Shown: positions 1-7,704 of the stretch, piece after piece
Position numbering within the stretch: position 1 is the stretch's first letter
Layout of the letters: each line of letters begins with the position of its first letter
Assembly (NCBI GenBank): GCA_900544825.1
Contig: UQWP01000015.1
Span: forward strand, 1 to 52,997
From: an uncultured Prevotella sp.
GTDB lineage: Bacteria; Bacteroidota; Bacteroidia; Bacteroidales; Bacteroidaceae
DNA length: 52,997 nt
Direction of reading: 5' to 3'
Notes under the pieces: model-generated
The model's input: the letters and a program-made list of their open reading frames with translations, nothing else
What the model was told of the DNA's origin: nothing
Database searches by the model: none
Made by a program: the position numbers and the translations under genes

Positions 1-811
1 CACAAGCCTCAGGGTCGCAGCCGTCTCCGTTAGGACCTTCATTGTAAATGGTTACACCGCTTACCGTGATGTTCTTGCAGAGTAATGGGTGGATGACCCA
101 GAATGGTGAGTTGAGCAGCGTTACATCTTTGATGAGGATGCGCTCGCTGCGTACGAAGTTGATGAGCTGTGGGCGGAGACCCTGTCCGAGTCCAAACTTA
201 CGCTGGTCGAACTCTACACCGTCTTCTGCTTGCTTGAGGAGCTTGGCACGAGAGCCCAGATTCTGAGCCTCCTTGGTGACTCCCTCTTTGTAGCCGAACA
301 TAGCCTTGCCAACCATCGGCCACCAGGTTTCGTTACTTCCGCCGCCATCAATGGTTCCCTTACCGGTAATGGCGATGTCTGTAGCCTTGTATGCGTAGAT
401 GCAAGGTGAGTAGTTCCAGCATGCCAGTCCTTCCCATGATGTTCGAACCAATGGATAGAGCTTGGTGTCGAAAACAAAATGGAGGGTAGCACCTTCTTCC
501 AGAGAAAGCTCTACATGACTCTTCAGTTCGATGGCTCCAGTGTTCCAGGTACCTTTAGGGACAATCACCTTTCCGCCGCCCTTCTTGGATACGAGGGCGA
601 TGAGGCGGTTGATGGCTTTCTGGTTTTGAGCCGCCGGGTTGGTCACTTTAGCACCAAACTTCGAAATGTCGTACTTCTTAGCCGTAGCTTCGAGTTTTGG
701 CAACTGAATGCTCTGCTCAATACGCTTGTATTCTTCGTCGTTCCATCCTGATGCATAAGTACATACAGGAATGAGCAAAGCCAATAGTAATGTCTTGAAT
801 AATCGGTTCAT
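1..811 (-). CDS. Glycoside hydrolase family 28 pectinase (partial)
   Basis: The window holds only the N-terminal 270 codons; the 3' part lies beyond position 1. The product starts MNRLFKTLLLALLIPVCTYA, a typical signal peptide, so it should be exported. A right-handed beta-helix pattern follows (KGTWNTGAIELKSHVELSLEEG, then ITGKGTIDGGG), ending at the window edge in NGDGCDPE. This matches the N-x-D and second Asp region of the GH28 polygalacturonase/rhamnogalacturonase active site. The later GHG and RIK motifs are outside the window, so activity cannot be judged. Polygalacturonan or rhamnogalacturonan as substrate is inferred from the family. The start is the first ATG after the signal-like segment, about 50 nt below a good -7 box. 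Confidence 0.88.
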   Translation of the reverse strand, partial: MNRLFKTLLLALLIPVCTYASGWNDEEYKRIEQSIQLPKLEATAKKYDISKFGAKVTNPAAQNQKAINRLIALVSKKGGGKVIVPKGTWNTGAIELKSHVELSLEEGATLHFVFDTKLYPLVRTSWEGLACWNYSPCIYAYKATDIAITGKGTIDGGGSNETWWPMVGKAMFGYKEGVTKEAQNLGSRAKLLKQAEDGVEFDQRKFGLGQGLRPQLINFVRSERILIKDVTLLNSPFWVIHPLLCKNITVSGVTIYNEGPNGDGCDPEAC

Positions 812-862
812 TGCTTGTTTCAGAGATTAATGAATAAAAATTTTGTTTGTTGTATTTGGTTG

Positions 863-870
863 CAAAGATA
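863..870 (-). promoter_or_regulatory. Bacteroidetes -7 box for the GH28 gene
   Basis: On the minus strand the sequence reads TATCTTTG, an exact TAnnTTTG match, about 50 nt upstream of the pectinase start. No clear -33 TTTG is seen. Confidence 0.6.
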
Positions 871-911
871 CATAAAAAAGATATATTTTCGATAGTTTTT
901 TAGTTAAAAAT

Positions 912-942
912 TTGGCTGTTCTAACAAAAAAGTGTATCTTTG
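912..942 (+). promoter_or_regulatory. Promoter of the ECF sigma factor gene
   Basis: TATCTTTG at 935-942 matches the -7 consensus and a TTGG at 912-915 lies at about the right distance for a -33 element. The predicted start is about 80 nt above the sigma factor ATG at 1030. The promoter is divergent from that of the pectinase gene. Confidence 0.6.
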
Positions 943-1029
943 CGGTGATATTTAACATTATTAATACTTAAAATAAAGATTCGCCTATTGATTTAGACAT
1001 TTACTTAATGATAAAATAAGGATTAAGAA

Positions 1030-1626
1030 ATGAGAAAACTCAATCAAATGACAGATGAAGAATTGGCCTTGGCTTACGTCGAGGGCGACAATAAGGCTTT
1101 TGACTTGTTGTTGTCCCGTTGTGAGGTAAAGCTGTTTTCTTACATCCTCTTCGTCGTACATGATGAAGAGCTGGCGAACGATATATTTCAAGAAACTTTC
1201 GTGAAGGTGATAGTCAAACTTCAAGATGGGCAATATTCGCCTAATGGTAAGTTTGTCTCATGGCTTATGCGTATAGCTCACAATGTAATTGTCGATGGCT
1301 ATCGTGATGCAAAAAATCTGCTTTTTGCAGACCAGCAGAACAATAATGATCTTTCCCGTCTGAAGGGAGATGCTGTAACAGATAGTTTTGTGGAAAAGGA
1401 AATCGTGCGCAACCAGGTGTTGAGCGATGTGAGACGATTGGTGGATTTCCTGCCTTCTAACCAGCGGGAACTCATCTATATGCGATTCTATCAGCAGTTG
1501 ACTTTCAAGGAGATTGCTGAATTGACAAATGTGAGTATCAATACGAGTCTGGGACGTATGCGTTATGCGCTCCATAATCTTCGTCGAATGGCGAAGGAGT
1601 ATCATATCAGTCTGCAACTTGACTAA
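1030..1626 (+). CDS. ECF-type RNA polymerase sigma factor
   Basis: The 198-residue product has a sigma-70 region 2 at about residues 10-95 (ALAYVEGDNKAFDLL, then ELANDIFQETFVKV and FVSWLMRIAHNVIVDGYR). A region 4 helix-turn-helix lies at about residues 135-190 (LPSNQRELIYMRFYQQ, TFKEIAELTNVSINTSLGRM). Size and layout fit an extracytoplasmic function sigma factor. No anti-sigma gene or SusC/D-type transport pair is adjacent, so it does not look like one of the polysaccharide-locus sigma/anti-sigma pairs. It is monocistronic, with its own promoter and a hairpin terminator at its stop codon. Its regulon cannot be read from the window. Confidence 0.9.
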   Translation: MRKLNQMTDEELALAYVEGDNKAFDLLLSRCEVKLFSYILFVVHDEELANDIFQETFVKVIVKLQDGQYSPNGKFVSWLMRIAHNVIVDGYRDAKNLLFADQQNNNDLSRLKGDAVTDSFVEKEIVRNQVLSDVRRLVDFLPSNQRELIYMRFYQQLTFKEIAELTNVSINTSLGRMRYALHNLRRMAKEYHISLQLD

Positions 1627-1656
1627 ACTTTCCGCTGTTTTATCAGCGGGAAGTTT
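1625..1656. terminator. Hairpin terminator between the sigma factor and rpe genes
   Basis: AAACTTTCCGCTG (1625-1637) pairs with CAGCGGGAAGTTT (1644-1656), 13 pairs with one G-U, starting in the sigma factor stop codon. The two flanking genes converge, and the A/T-rich arms could serve either direction. Confidence 0.65.
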
Positions 1657-1689
1657 AATCTTCTTGCACCTTCATTTACAGGAACATCT

Positions 1690-2355
1690 TTAGTCCTCTT
1701 CCTTTTTCAACTCTTTCAGATCGTGAATTGTTGCACAAGGATCAGGGCTCTTGAAGACGTAGCTGCCACTCACCAGTACATCGGCTCCGGCCTGTACGAG
1801 TCGTGGGGCAGTTTCACCCTGTACGCCACCATCTATCTCGATAAGTGCATGGCTGCCGCTCTCCTTGATGAGTTTGCGTAGGCGATGTATCTTCTTGATG
1901 GTGTTTTCGATAAACTTCTGTCCGCCGAATCCTGGGTTCACGCTCATCAGCAGTACCATATCCACATCGCAGATAATGTCTTCCAGGACATTTACAGGAG
2001 TAGAAGGGTTGAGGGTTACGCCTGCCTTCATGCCTGCTGCATGAATCTGCTGGATAGTACGGTGTAAGTGAGTGCATGCCTCGTAGTGCACGTTCATCAT
2101 CATGGCACCAATCTTGGCGGTTTGCTCAATATATTGTTCTGGGTGTACAATCATAAAGTGTACGTCAAGAGGCTTGGTGCTCGCCTTCGCCACAGCTTCC
2201 AGCACAGGAAAACCGAAGGAGATGTTAGGTACGAATACACCATCCATAATGTCCATGTGGAGCCAGTCTGCTTCACTCTTGTTGATCATTTCTACATCGC
2301 TCTTCAAGTCAATGAAATTGGCTGAGAGGAGAGAAGGGGAAACCATTGTTTTCAT
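1690..2355 (-). CDS. rpe: Ribulose-phosphate 3-epimerase
   Basis: The 221-residue protein converts ribulose-5-phosphate to xylulose-5-phosphate in the non-oxidative pentose phosphate pathway. It starts VSPSLLSANF and has the family landmarks in order: WLHMDIMDGVFVPN (metal and substrate His/Asp), LDVHFMI, MSVNPGFGGQKF (loop 6) and IEIDGGV (catalytic Asp). Length is normal for this TIM-barrel family. The start at MKTMVSPSLL places the conserved SPSLLSAN at the usual distance from the N-terminus. It is encoded alone and convergent with the sigma factor gene. Confidence 0.96.
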   Translation of the reverse strand: MKTMVSPSLLSANFIDLKSDVEMINKSEADWLHMDIMDGVFVPNISFGFPVLEAVAKASTKPLDVHFMIVHPEQYIEQTAKIGAMMMNVHYEACTHLHRTIQQIHAAGMKAGVTLNPSTPVNVLEDIICDVDMVLLMSVNPGFGGQKFIENTIKKIHRLRKLIKESGSHALIEIDGGVQGETAPRLVQAGADVLVSGSYVFKSPDPCATIHDLKELKKEED

Positions 2356-2391
2356 CTCTGTTTTTTTTCGTTTTATGATATGAGGTTATAA

Positions 2392-2526
2392 TCAGTTGAT
2401 GAAATACGCCTTGCAGGATTCTTTCTTCTTGAATGCGCGATAAGTGTAAGCCATCTGTTTGATGAAATAGATGGTCTTGGCAGATGGTCTCATCTCTTCG
2501 GAAGTAAATAAATGCTTCATAGGCAT
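2392..2526 (-). CDS. Small 44-residue hypothetical protein
   Basis: A short ORF upstream of rpe on the same strand encodes MPMKHLFTSEEMRPSAKTIY and continues FIKQMAYTYRAFKKKESCKAYFIN. A second in-frame ATG at 2518-2520 would give MKHLFTSEEM. The composition is protein-like: a Lys/Tyr/Phe-rich amphipathic segment after a short acidic turn. I have the impression that similar small proteins occur across Prevotella and Bacteroides, but this was not checked. There is no recognisable function and no clear -7 box. The gap to the rpe start is 36 nt, so the two might be co-transcribed. Confidence 0.55.
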   Translation of the reverse strand: MPMKHLFTSEEMRPSAKTIYFIKQMAYTYRAFKKKESCKAYFIN

Positions 2527-2776
2527 ATTTTTTATAAATTGATTAATACTATGCTGTTTCTAATTGCGCACCGATAGTGAGGAAATGCATCCTCATCATG
2601 ATGCTTATATATTCATAAACGATGGGTATGGGATTTTATTATATCGGGCGCTTATATTTTTTTGTGAATAGTACTCTGATTACTTATATATAATAAGGTG
2701 TAAGGGGAAAAATGAAGAGAAAAAGAAGAGAAAATGAACTTTTTTCTGTTAAAATGATTAATTTTTAGATAAAAAG
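2527..2776. other. AT-rich intergenic region without a gene
   Basis: This stretch between the small ORF and the trp promoter holds no ORF that looks coding. The only structure noted is the imperfect palindrome GAGGAAATGCATCCTC near 2580. It probably separates the leftward and rightward transcription units. Confidence 0.5.
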
Positions 2777-2807
2777 TTTGCTATTTCGTAGAAAAAGTGT
2801 AATTTTG
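2777..2807 (+). promoter_or_regulatory. Promoter of the trp operon
   Basis: TTTG at 2777-2780 and TAATTTTG at 2800-2807 match the Bacteroidetes -33 and -7 elements with 19 nt between them. The predicted start near 2812 gives a leader of about 290 nt before trpD, which contains the attenuator. Confidence 0.75.
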
Positions 2808-2879
2808 CAATCGGTTAGTTGTAGTGACTATGCCAGTAATAAATAAAAATTAAAAGAAACAAAATAAAGAATTATAAAT

Positions 2880-2942
2880 ATGATGAACTCGTTTGTATCT
2901 ACAGCATGGTGGTGGCGTAACTCAAGATCTAGAAAGTCGTGA
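2880..2942 (+). CDS. trpL: trp leader peptide
   Basis: A 20-codon ORF begins with ATG ATG and encodes MMNSFVSTAWWWRNSRSRKS. Codons 10-12 (2907-2915) are three consecutive TGG codons, the expected sensor for charged tRNA-Trp. The stop codon (2940-2942) lies inside the RNA segment that would form the antiterminator, so ribosome position directly decides the RNA fold. It lies about 70 nt below the trp promoter and 159 nt above trpD. Such an ORF is far below normal annotation thresholds. Confidence 0.9.
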   Translation: MMNSFVSTAWWWRNSRSRKS

Positions 2943-3012
2943 GTCGAGTACCCGTGTGGATGCAAATCCGAATATACTAAGGGCCTGCCGTAACTTACGA
3001 CAGGCCCTTTTT
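2936..3012 (+). promoter_or_regulatory. Transcription attenuator of the trp operon
   Basis: The terminator is GGGCCTG (2981-2987) with CAGGCCC (3001-3007), extended past one mismatch by CGT (2989-2991) with ACG (2997-2999) and followed by TTTTT. The competing antiterminator pairs GTCGTGAGT (2936-2944) with ACTTACGAC (2993-3001), nine pairs with one G-U. Its left arm covers the leader stop codon. A ribosome stalled at the Trp codons leaves this arm free and blocks the terminator; one reaching the stop covers it. This fits the Bacteroid-trp RNA motif known upstream of trp genes in the phylum. Confidence 0.88.
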
Positions 3013-3101
3013 ACATATCAGGGAGTTTCGGAAAATGATTCTTATTGGAATTTAGAGTATTAACAAAACAACAAAATAAAAATATATAGGAGAACAGGAT
3101 T

Positions 3102-4106
3102 ATGGAAATGAAGAATATCTTGAACAGAATGTTGAACCACGAGGAGTTGACCCGTGAAGAAACCAAGAATATCATCCTGGGAATTACTCAGAGTGAGTTT
3201 CCTGAGGAACAGATTACAGCCCTGCTTACTGGTTTGCAGATGCGCGGTGTGACTGTAGATGAACTTCTCGGTTTCCGTGATGGTATTTTGGAGACTGGTG
3301 TTCCTGCCATTCTCAATTGTGACCGATATATCGATGTTGTTGGTACCGGTGGTGATCGCAAGAATACTTTCAATATCTCTACTACTTCTTGTTTCGTCAT
3401 TGCTGGTGCAGGATATAAGGTGGCTAAGCATGGTAACTTCGCTGCAACTTCGGTGAGTGGAGCTTCCAACGTCATCAAGAATCACGGAGTACAGTTTACT
3501 GATGATCTTGATAAGCTCAACCGTTCTCTTGATGAGGCTGGAATCGTTTATCTTCACGCTCAGCTTTTCGCCAAGGCAATGAAGTTTGTGGGTCCTATCC
3601 GCAAGGCTCTTCAGTTTCCTACAGTCTTCAATCTCCTGGGTCCTTTGGTTAATCCTAGTCAGCCAAAGTGCCAGTTGCTCGGTGTTGCCAATCTCGACCA
3701 GATGCGTCTCTATAATCAGGTTTACCAGAAAATCGGCATAGATTACGGAATCGTAAACAGCATTGATGGTTATGATGAGATTTCACTTACCAGTGATTTC
3801 AAGGTTACTACCAACAATTACGAGAGAATCTTCAAGCCACAGGATCTGGGCTTCGAGATAGCCAAGCCTGAAGAGGTAAGAGGAGGAGCTACCGAGCAGG
3901 AAGCAAAGGATATTTTTGATGCTGTGCTTGAGAACCGTGCCCTGCCAGCGCAGAAGAATATCGTGCTCGCCAATGCAGCCTTCGGCATCCAGGTGATGGA
4001 GAAGGGAAAGAAGAGTATCGAAGAATGCGTGGAGATTGCTCGTGAAAGCATTGATTCTGGAAAGGCTCTTGCTACATTCAAGAAATTCGTGGAACTCAAT
4101 AGTTAA
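3102..4106 (+). CDS. trpD: Anthranilate phosphoribosyltransferase
   Basis: The 334-residue enzyme joins anthranilate to PRPP to give phosphoribosyl-anthranilate, the second step of tryptophan synthesis. The N-terminal helical domain (LNRMLNHEELTREETKNIIL) is followed by the PRPP-binding GTGGDRKNTFNIST and by KHGNFAATSVSGASNVI, which matches the KHGN/SGSAD region. Length is normal for the stand-alone enzyme; there is no fused TrpG domain, and trpG lies at the end of the operon. It is the first structural gene after the attenuator. The next gene, trpC, starts 5 nt downstream. Confidence 0.96.
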   Translation: MEMKNILNRMLNHEELTREETKNIILGITQSEFPEEQITALLTGLQMRGVTVDELLGFRDGILETGVPAILNCDRYIDVVGTGGDRKNTFNISTTSCFVIAGAGYKVAKHGNFAATSVSGASNVIKNHGVQFTDDLDKLNRSLDEAGIVYLHAQLFAKAMKFVGPIRKALQFPTVFNLLGPLVNPSQPKCQLLGVANLDQMRLYNQVYQKIGIDYGIVNSIDGYDEISLTSDFKVTTNNYERIFKPQDLGFEIAKPEEVRGGATEQEAKDIFDAVLENRALPAQKNIVLANAAFGIQVMEKGKKSIEECVEIARESIDSGKALATFKKFVELNS

Positions 4107-4111
4107 GGAAG

Positions 4112-4921
4112 ATGGATATTTTAGAAGAAATCGTCGCTCACAAGAAAATAGAGATAGAACAGCGTAAGCGCTTTATTCAACCCCGCCAGATGATTACCCT
4201 CACCGAGCAGAAAATGCAGGAGAATGGAGGAAGAGTCCCGGGTGGAAGCATGAAGGAAGCGCTGATGAAGTCGGAGACCGGAATCATCGCTGAGTTCAAG
4301 CGTAAATCGCCTAGCAAAGGCTGGATCAAGGAAGAGGGAAAGGCTAGTATCATTCCTCTTGGCTATCAGCAGAATGGGGCTACGGCGCTGAGCATCCTCA
4401 CAGACATAGATTACTTTGGTGGCTATGATGAATTTATCCAGGAGGCTCGCCATGTAGGTGTAACTCTACCTATATTATATAAGAACTTCGTGGTGGATGA
4501 ATATCAGCTCTTGCAGGCTCGATACTGTGGAGCTTCGGCAGTATTGCTGATTGCTGCCTGTCTTTCCAAGGAAGAATGCAGGAATCTGATGCGAATGGCT
4601 CATCAACTGGGATTGGAGGTTCTTTTGGAGATGCATGGCGAATGTGATTTCGAGTATGCTGAGTTGGAGCCGGATATGTACGGAATCAACAACCGTAACC
4701 TCGGAACCTTTGTGACGGATGTGGAAAACAGTTTCCGACTGTCAGAAATGCTTCCGAAGGATGTATGCAGAGTAAGCGAGAGTGGAATCTCTCAGCCTCA
4801 GACAGTTCTCAGATTAAGAGAAGAAGGTGGGTTCAGGGGCTTCCTGATGGGAGAGCAGTTTATGAAACAGGCTGACCCTGGAGAGGCACTCGCTCAATTT
4901 ATCAATCAATTAAAATCATAG
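4112..4921 (+). CDS. trpC: Indole-3-glycerol phosphate synthase
   Basis: The 269-residue TIM-barrel enzyme closes the ring of carboxyphenylamino-deoxyribulose phosphate, the fourth step of the pathway. It shows the characteristic IAEFKRKSPSKGWI (catalytic Lys), ALSILTDIDYFGG, PILYKNFVVDEYQLLQAR, LEVLLEMH, YGINNRNLGTF and SESGI motifs. It is not fused to TrpF as it is in enterobacteria. It lies 5 nt after trpD and 4 nt before trpF, so translational coupling is likely. Confidence 0.96.
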   Translation: MDILEEIVAHKKIEIEQRKRFIQPRQMITLTEQKMQENGGRVPGGSMKEALMKSETGIIAEFKRKSPSKGWIKEEGKASIIPLGYQQNGATALSILTDIDYFGGYDEFIQEARHVGVTLPILYKNFVVDEYQLLQARYCGASAVLLIAACLSKEECRNLMRMAHQLGLEVLLEMHGECDFEYAELEPDMYGINNRNLGTFVTDVENSFRLSEMLPKDVCRVSESGISQPQTVLRLREEGGFRGFLMGEQFMKQADPGEALAQFINQLKS

Positions 4922-4925
4922 GCAG

Positions 4926-5573
4926 ATGTTAGTAAAGGTTTGTGGAATGCGTGAGCCTGGGAATATAGAAAAGGTAGTTCAGTTAGGGGTGGATATGATG
5001 GGATTCATCTTCTATCCAAAGTCACCGAGATTCGTTTCTCAATCTGTGGATCGAACGGCTGTAGATAAGAATGTTTGCAGAGTGGGTGTCTTTGTCAATG
5101 AATCAGTAGAATTGATTTTTGATAAGATTCTTCAGTTTGATTTGAATGCCGTGCAGTTGCATGGAAATGAGAGCCGCGAACTCTGTGAACAGCTTCATGA
5201 GCAGAATGGCTTATTGAAAGTCATCAAGGCTATCAGCGTTTCCACAGCCGGGGATATCCCGAAATATAAGGAATATGTAGGCGCTGTTGATTACTTCCTT
5301 TTCGATACCAAGTGTAAAACGGTGGGTGGAAGTGGTCAGCAGTTTGATTGGCAGGTTTTGGAGAATTACGATGGCGATGTTCCATTCATCTTGAGTGGTG
5401 GAATAGGACCGGAGGATGTGGAGAGAATCAGAAACTTCCATCATCCGATGTGCATCGGAATCGATCTGAATTCGAAATTCGAGATGGAGCCGGGCTTAAA
5501 GGATGTGGAGAAGTTGAATACATTTCTTGAAAATATAGAAAACAAAGAGATAAAAAAAGAGTATTATGAATAA
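4926..5573 (+). CDS. trpF: Phosphoribosylanthranilate isomerase
   Basis: The 215-residue enzyme isomerises phosphoribosyl-anthranilate, step three. It has the general-base Cys in VKVCGMREPGNIE, then GFIFYPKSPRFV, NAVQLHGNES, the acid Asp in FLFDTKCKTVGGSGQQFDW and the phosphate-binding LSGGIGPEDV and GIDLNSKFE. The last codons overlap the trpA start by 8 nt, a sign of translational coupling. Confidence 0.95.
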   Translation: MLVKVCGMREPGNIEKVVQLGVDMMGFIFYPKSPRFVSQSVDRTAVDKNVCRVGVFVNESVELIFDKILQFDLNAVQLHGNESRELCEQLHEQNGLLKVIKAISVSTAGDIPKYKEYVGAVDYFLFDTKCKTVGGSGQQFDWQVLENYDGDVPFILSGGIGPEDVERIRNFHHPMCIGIDLNSKFEMEPGLKDVEKLNTFLENIENKEIKKEYYE

Positions 5574-6342
5574 GATAAATGCATTGTTTGCAAACAATAA
5601 AGACCGCAAGCTTTTGAGCTTGTATTTCTGTGCTGGTTGCCCAACCCTTGAAGGAACGGGTGATGTGATTAAGGCAATGGAACGCAAGGGAATTGATATG
5701 ATTGAGGTAGGAATCCCATTCAGTGATCCTCTGGCTGATGGACCTGTCATTCAGAGTGCTGGTACCAAGGCTTTGAAGAATGGAATGACTGTGAAGAAGC
5801 TCTTCGCTCAATTGAAAGCTATCAAGAATGAAGTAAAGTTGCCACTTGTTCTGATGGGCTATCTGAATCCTATCATGCACTACGGAATAGAAGAATTCTT
5901 CAAGAGCTGTGTAGAAAGTGGTGTGAGTGGAACTATTATTCCTGATCTTCCTTTCGATGATTATCTGAAAGTGGTAAAGCCTATTGCTGACAGATATGAT
6001 ATCCGCGTCATCATGATGATTACACCGGAAACAAGTGAGGAGCGTATCCGATTCATCGACGAACATACTGATGGCTTTATCTATATGGTTAGCTCTGCCA
6101 GCATCACGGGCGCCCAGAGTAGCTTCGGCGATGCGAAGTTGGCTTATTTCAATCATATCAATGGTATGAATCTACGTAATCCTCGTATGATTGGTTTCGG
6201 AATCAGCAACAAGCAAACTCTTACGAGTGCGCAGGATAACGCAGCTGGTGCCATCATCGGTAGTAAGTTTGTGACATTGCTCAATGAGGTAGGAAATCCA
6301 GACCAGGCTCTCGACCTGCTTTTCGAAGCATTGAAAAAATAA
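5566..6342 (+). CDS. trpA: Tryptophan synthase alpha subunit
   Basis: The 258-residue alpha subunit cleaves indole-3-glycerol phosphate and passes indole to TrpB through the complex tunnel. MIEVGIPFSDPLADGPVIQS carries the catalytic Glu and Asp; VLMGYLNPIMHYG and GTIIPDLPFDDY follow. Near the C-terminus, IGFGISNKQT and AAGAIIGSKFV form the phosphate site. It starts inside the end of trpF and lies 26 nt before trpB. In most bacteria trpB precedes trpA; here the order is reversed. Confidence 0.95.
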   Translation: MNKINALFANNKDRKLLSLYFCAGCPTLEGTGDVIKAMERKGIDMIEVGIPFSDPLADGPVIQSAGTKALKNGMTVKKLFAQLKAIKNEVKLPLVLMGYLNPIMHYGIEEFFKSCVESGVSGTIIPDLPFDDYLKVVKPIADRYDIRVIMMITPETSEERIRFIDEHTDGFIYMVSSASITGAQSSFGDAKLAYFNHINGMNLRNPRMIGFGISNKQTLTSAQDNAAGAIIGSKFVTLLNEVGNPDQALDLLFEALKK

Positions 6343-6368
6343 TTCAACCTTTTAATTTTATAGGAAAG

Positions 6369-7568
6369 ATGTATCAAGTTGACGATAAAGGATTTTTTGG
6401 AAAATTCGGAGGAGCTTATGTTCCTGAGATTTTATATAAGTGTGTAACTGAACTTCAGGAGGCTTATAAGCCTATCATTGAGAGCGAGGAGTTTAAGAAA
6501 GAATATTATGCGCTCTTGAAGGATTATGTTGGCCGCCCTTCACCTCTTTACTATGCGAAGAGAATGAGTGAAAAGTATGGATGTCAACTCTATCTGAAGC
6601 GTGAGGATCTGAATCATACCGGTGCACACAAGATCAACAATACCATCGGTCAGATCCTGATGGCAAAGAAGATGGGTAAAACCCGTATCATCGCAGAAAC
6701 CGGTGCTGGTCAGCATGGTGTTGCCACAGCTACAGTATGTGCCTTGATGGATATGAAGTGTGAAATCTTCATGGGTGCTACCGATGTGGAGCGCCAGCAT
6801 ACCAATGTGGAGCGTATGAAGATGCTGGGCGCCAAGGTGAATCCTGTCCGTACTGGCAATATGACTTTAAGTGATGCATGCTCAGAGGCTATCCGCGACT
6901 GGTGCTGTCATCCACAGGATACATTCTATATCGTTGGTTCTACGATGGGACCTCATCCTTACCCAGATATCGTGGCAAAGATGCAGAGTGTAATCAGTGA
7001 GGAGCTGAAATGGCAGTTGGAAGAGAAGATTGGCCGCGATTATCCTGATTACCTCATCGCTTGCGTGGGTGGTGGAAGCAATGCCGCAGGTACCATCTAT
7101 CATTATATCGATGATGAGCGGGTTCAGATCTATCTGGCTGAGGCTGCCGGTCATGGTATTGATACCAATTACACGGCTGCAACCATGCATTGCGGTACAG
7201 AAGGAATCATTCACGGTGCCCGTACGCTTGTGATGCAGACTGAGGATGGACAGATTGAGGAAGCCTTCACCATCAGTGCCGGTTTGGATTATCCGGGTAT
7301 TGGACCTATGCATGCAGACTTGGCTACAAGGGGCAGAAGTCATGTACTTGCCATCAAGGATGATGAGGCTATCTATGCCGGTTACGAACTGACTCGTATG
7401 GAGGGTATCATACCAGCCATTGAAAGTGCTCATGCTGTGGCTGCCTTGAAGAAAATGAAGTTCAAGAAGGACGACGTGGTCGTCTTGACCGTTTCAGGCC
7501 GTGGTGACAAGGATGTAGAAACCTATTTGAGCCATAAGGAAATGGCTGGAGAATATGGAAATTTCTAA
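6369..7568 (+). CDS. trpB: Tryptophan synthase beta subunit
   Basis: The 399-residue PLP enzyme condenses indole with serine. GKFGGAYVPEIL is at the N-terminus; HTGAHKINNTIGQ carries the PLP Lys; AETGAGQHGVATAT holds the catalytic Glu; CVGGGSNAAGTIY is the phosphate loop. The form is the common TrpB1 type that partners TrpA, not the longer TrpB2. After its stop codon an interspersed palindromic repeat separates it from trpE. Confidence 0.97.
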   Translation: MYQVDDKGFFGKFGGAYVPEILYKCVTELQEAYKPIIESEEFKKEYYALLKDYVGRPSPLYYAKRMSEKYGCQLYLKREDLNHTGAHKINNTIGQILMAKKMGKTRIIAETGAGQHGVATATVCALMDMKCEIFMGATDVERQHTNVERMKMLGAKVNPVRTGNMTLSDACSEAIRDWCCHPQDTFYIVGSTMGPHPYPDIVAKMQSVISEELKWQLEEKIGRDYPDYLIACVGGGSNAAGTIYHYIDDERVQIYLAEAAGHGIDTNYTAATMHCGTEGIIHGARTLVMQTEDGQIEEAFTISAGLDYPGIGPMHADLATRGRSHVLAIKDDEAIYAGYELTRMEGIIPAIESAHAVAALKKMKFKKDDVVVLTVSGRGDKDVETYLSHKEMAGEYGNF

Positions 7569-7578
7569 AGTATTTTAA

Positions 7579-7680
7579 AGCTTTTGCCCTTTCAGGGCGA
7601 CAGTCTTACACCCATTACTACCCAGGGTGTTACCCTGGGCTAGGAGCTTCTGCCCTTTCAGGGCGTGTGGGTGTAATTAG
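7579..7680. repeat. Interspersed palindromic (REP/BIME-like) element
   Basis: Two nearly identical 21-bp direct repeats, 7579-7599 and 7645-7665 with one difference, each contain the palindrome GCCCTTTCAGGGC. Between them lies CCCAGGGTGTTACCCTGGG (7621-7639). An outer pair, TTACACCC (7606-7613) and GGGTGTAA (7669-7676), encloses the middle palindrome and the right-hand unit. Similar GCCCTTTCAGGGC-bearing elements are, to my knowledge, dispersed in many Bacteroidetes. It fills the trpB-trpE gap and could act as an internal terminator or mRNA-stability element. Confidence 0.75.
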
Positions 7681-7704
7681 TTAAAGTTCAATCAATAAGA
7701 AAAA

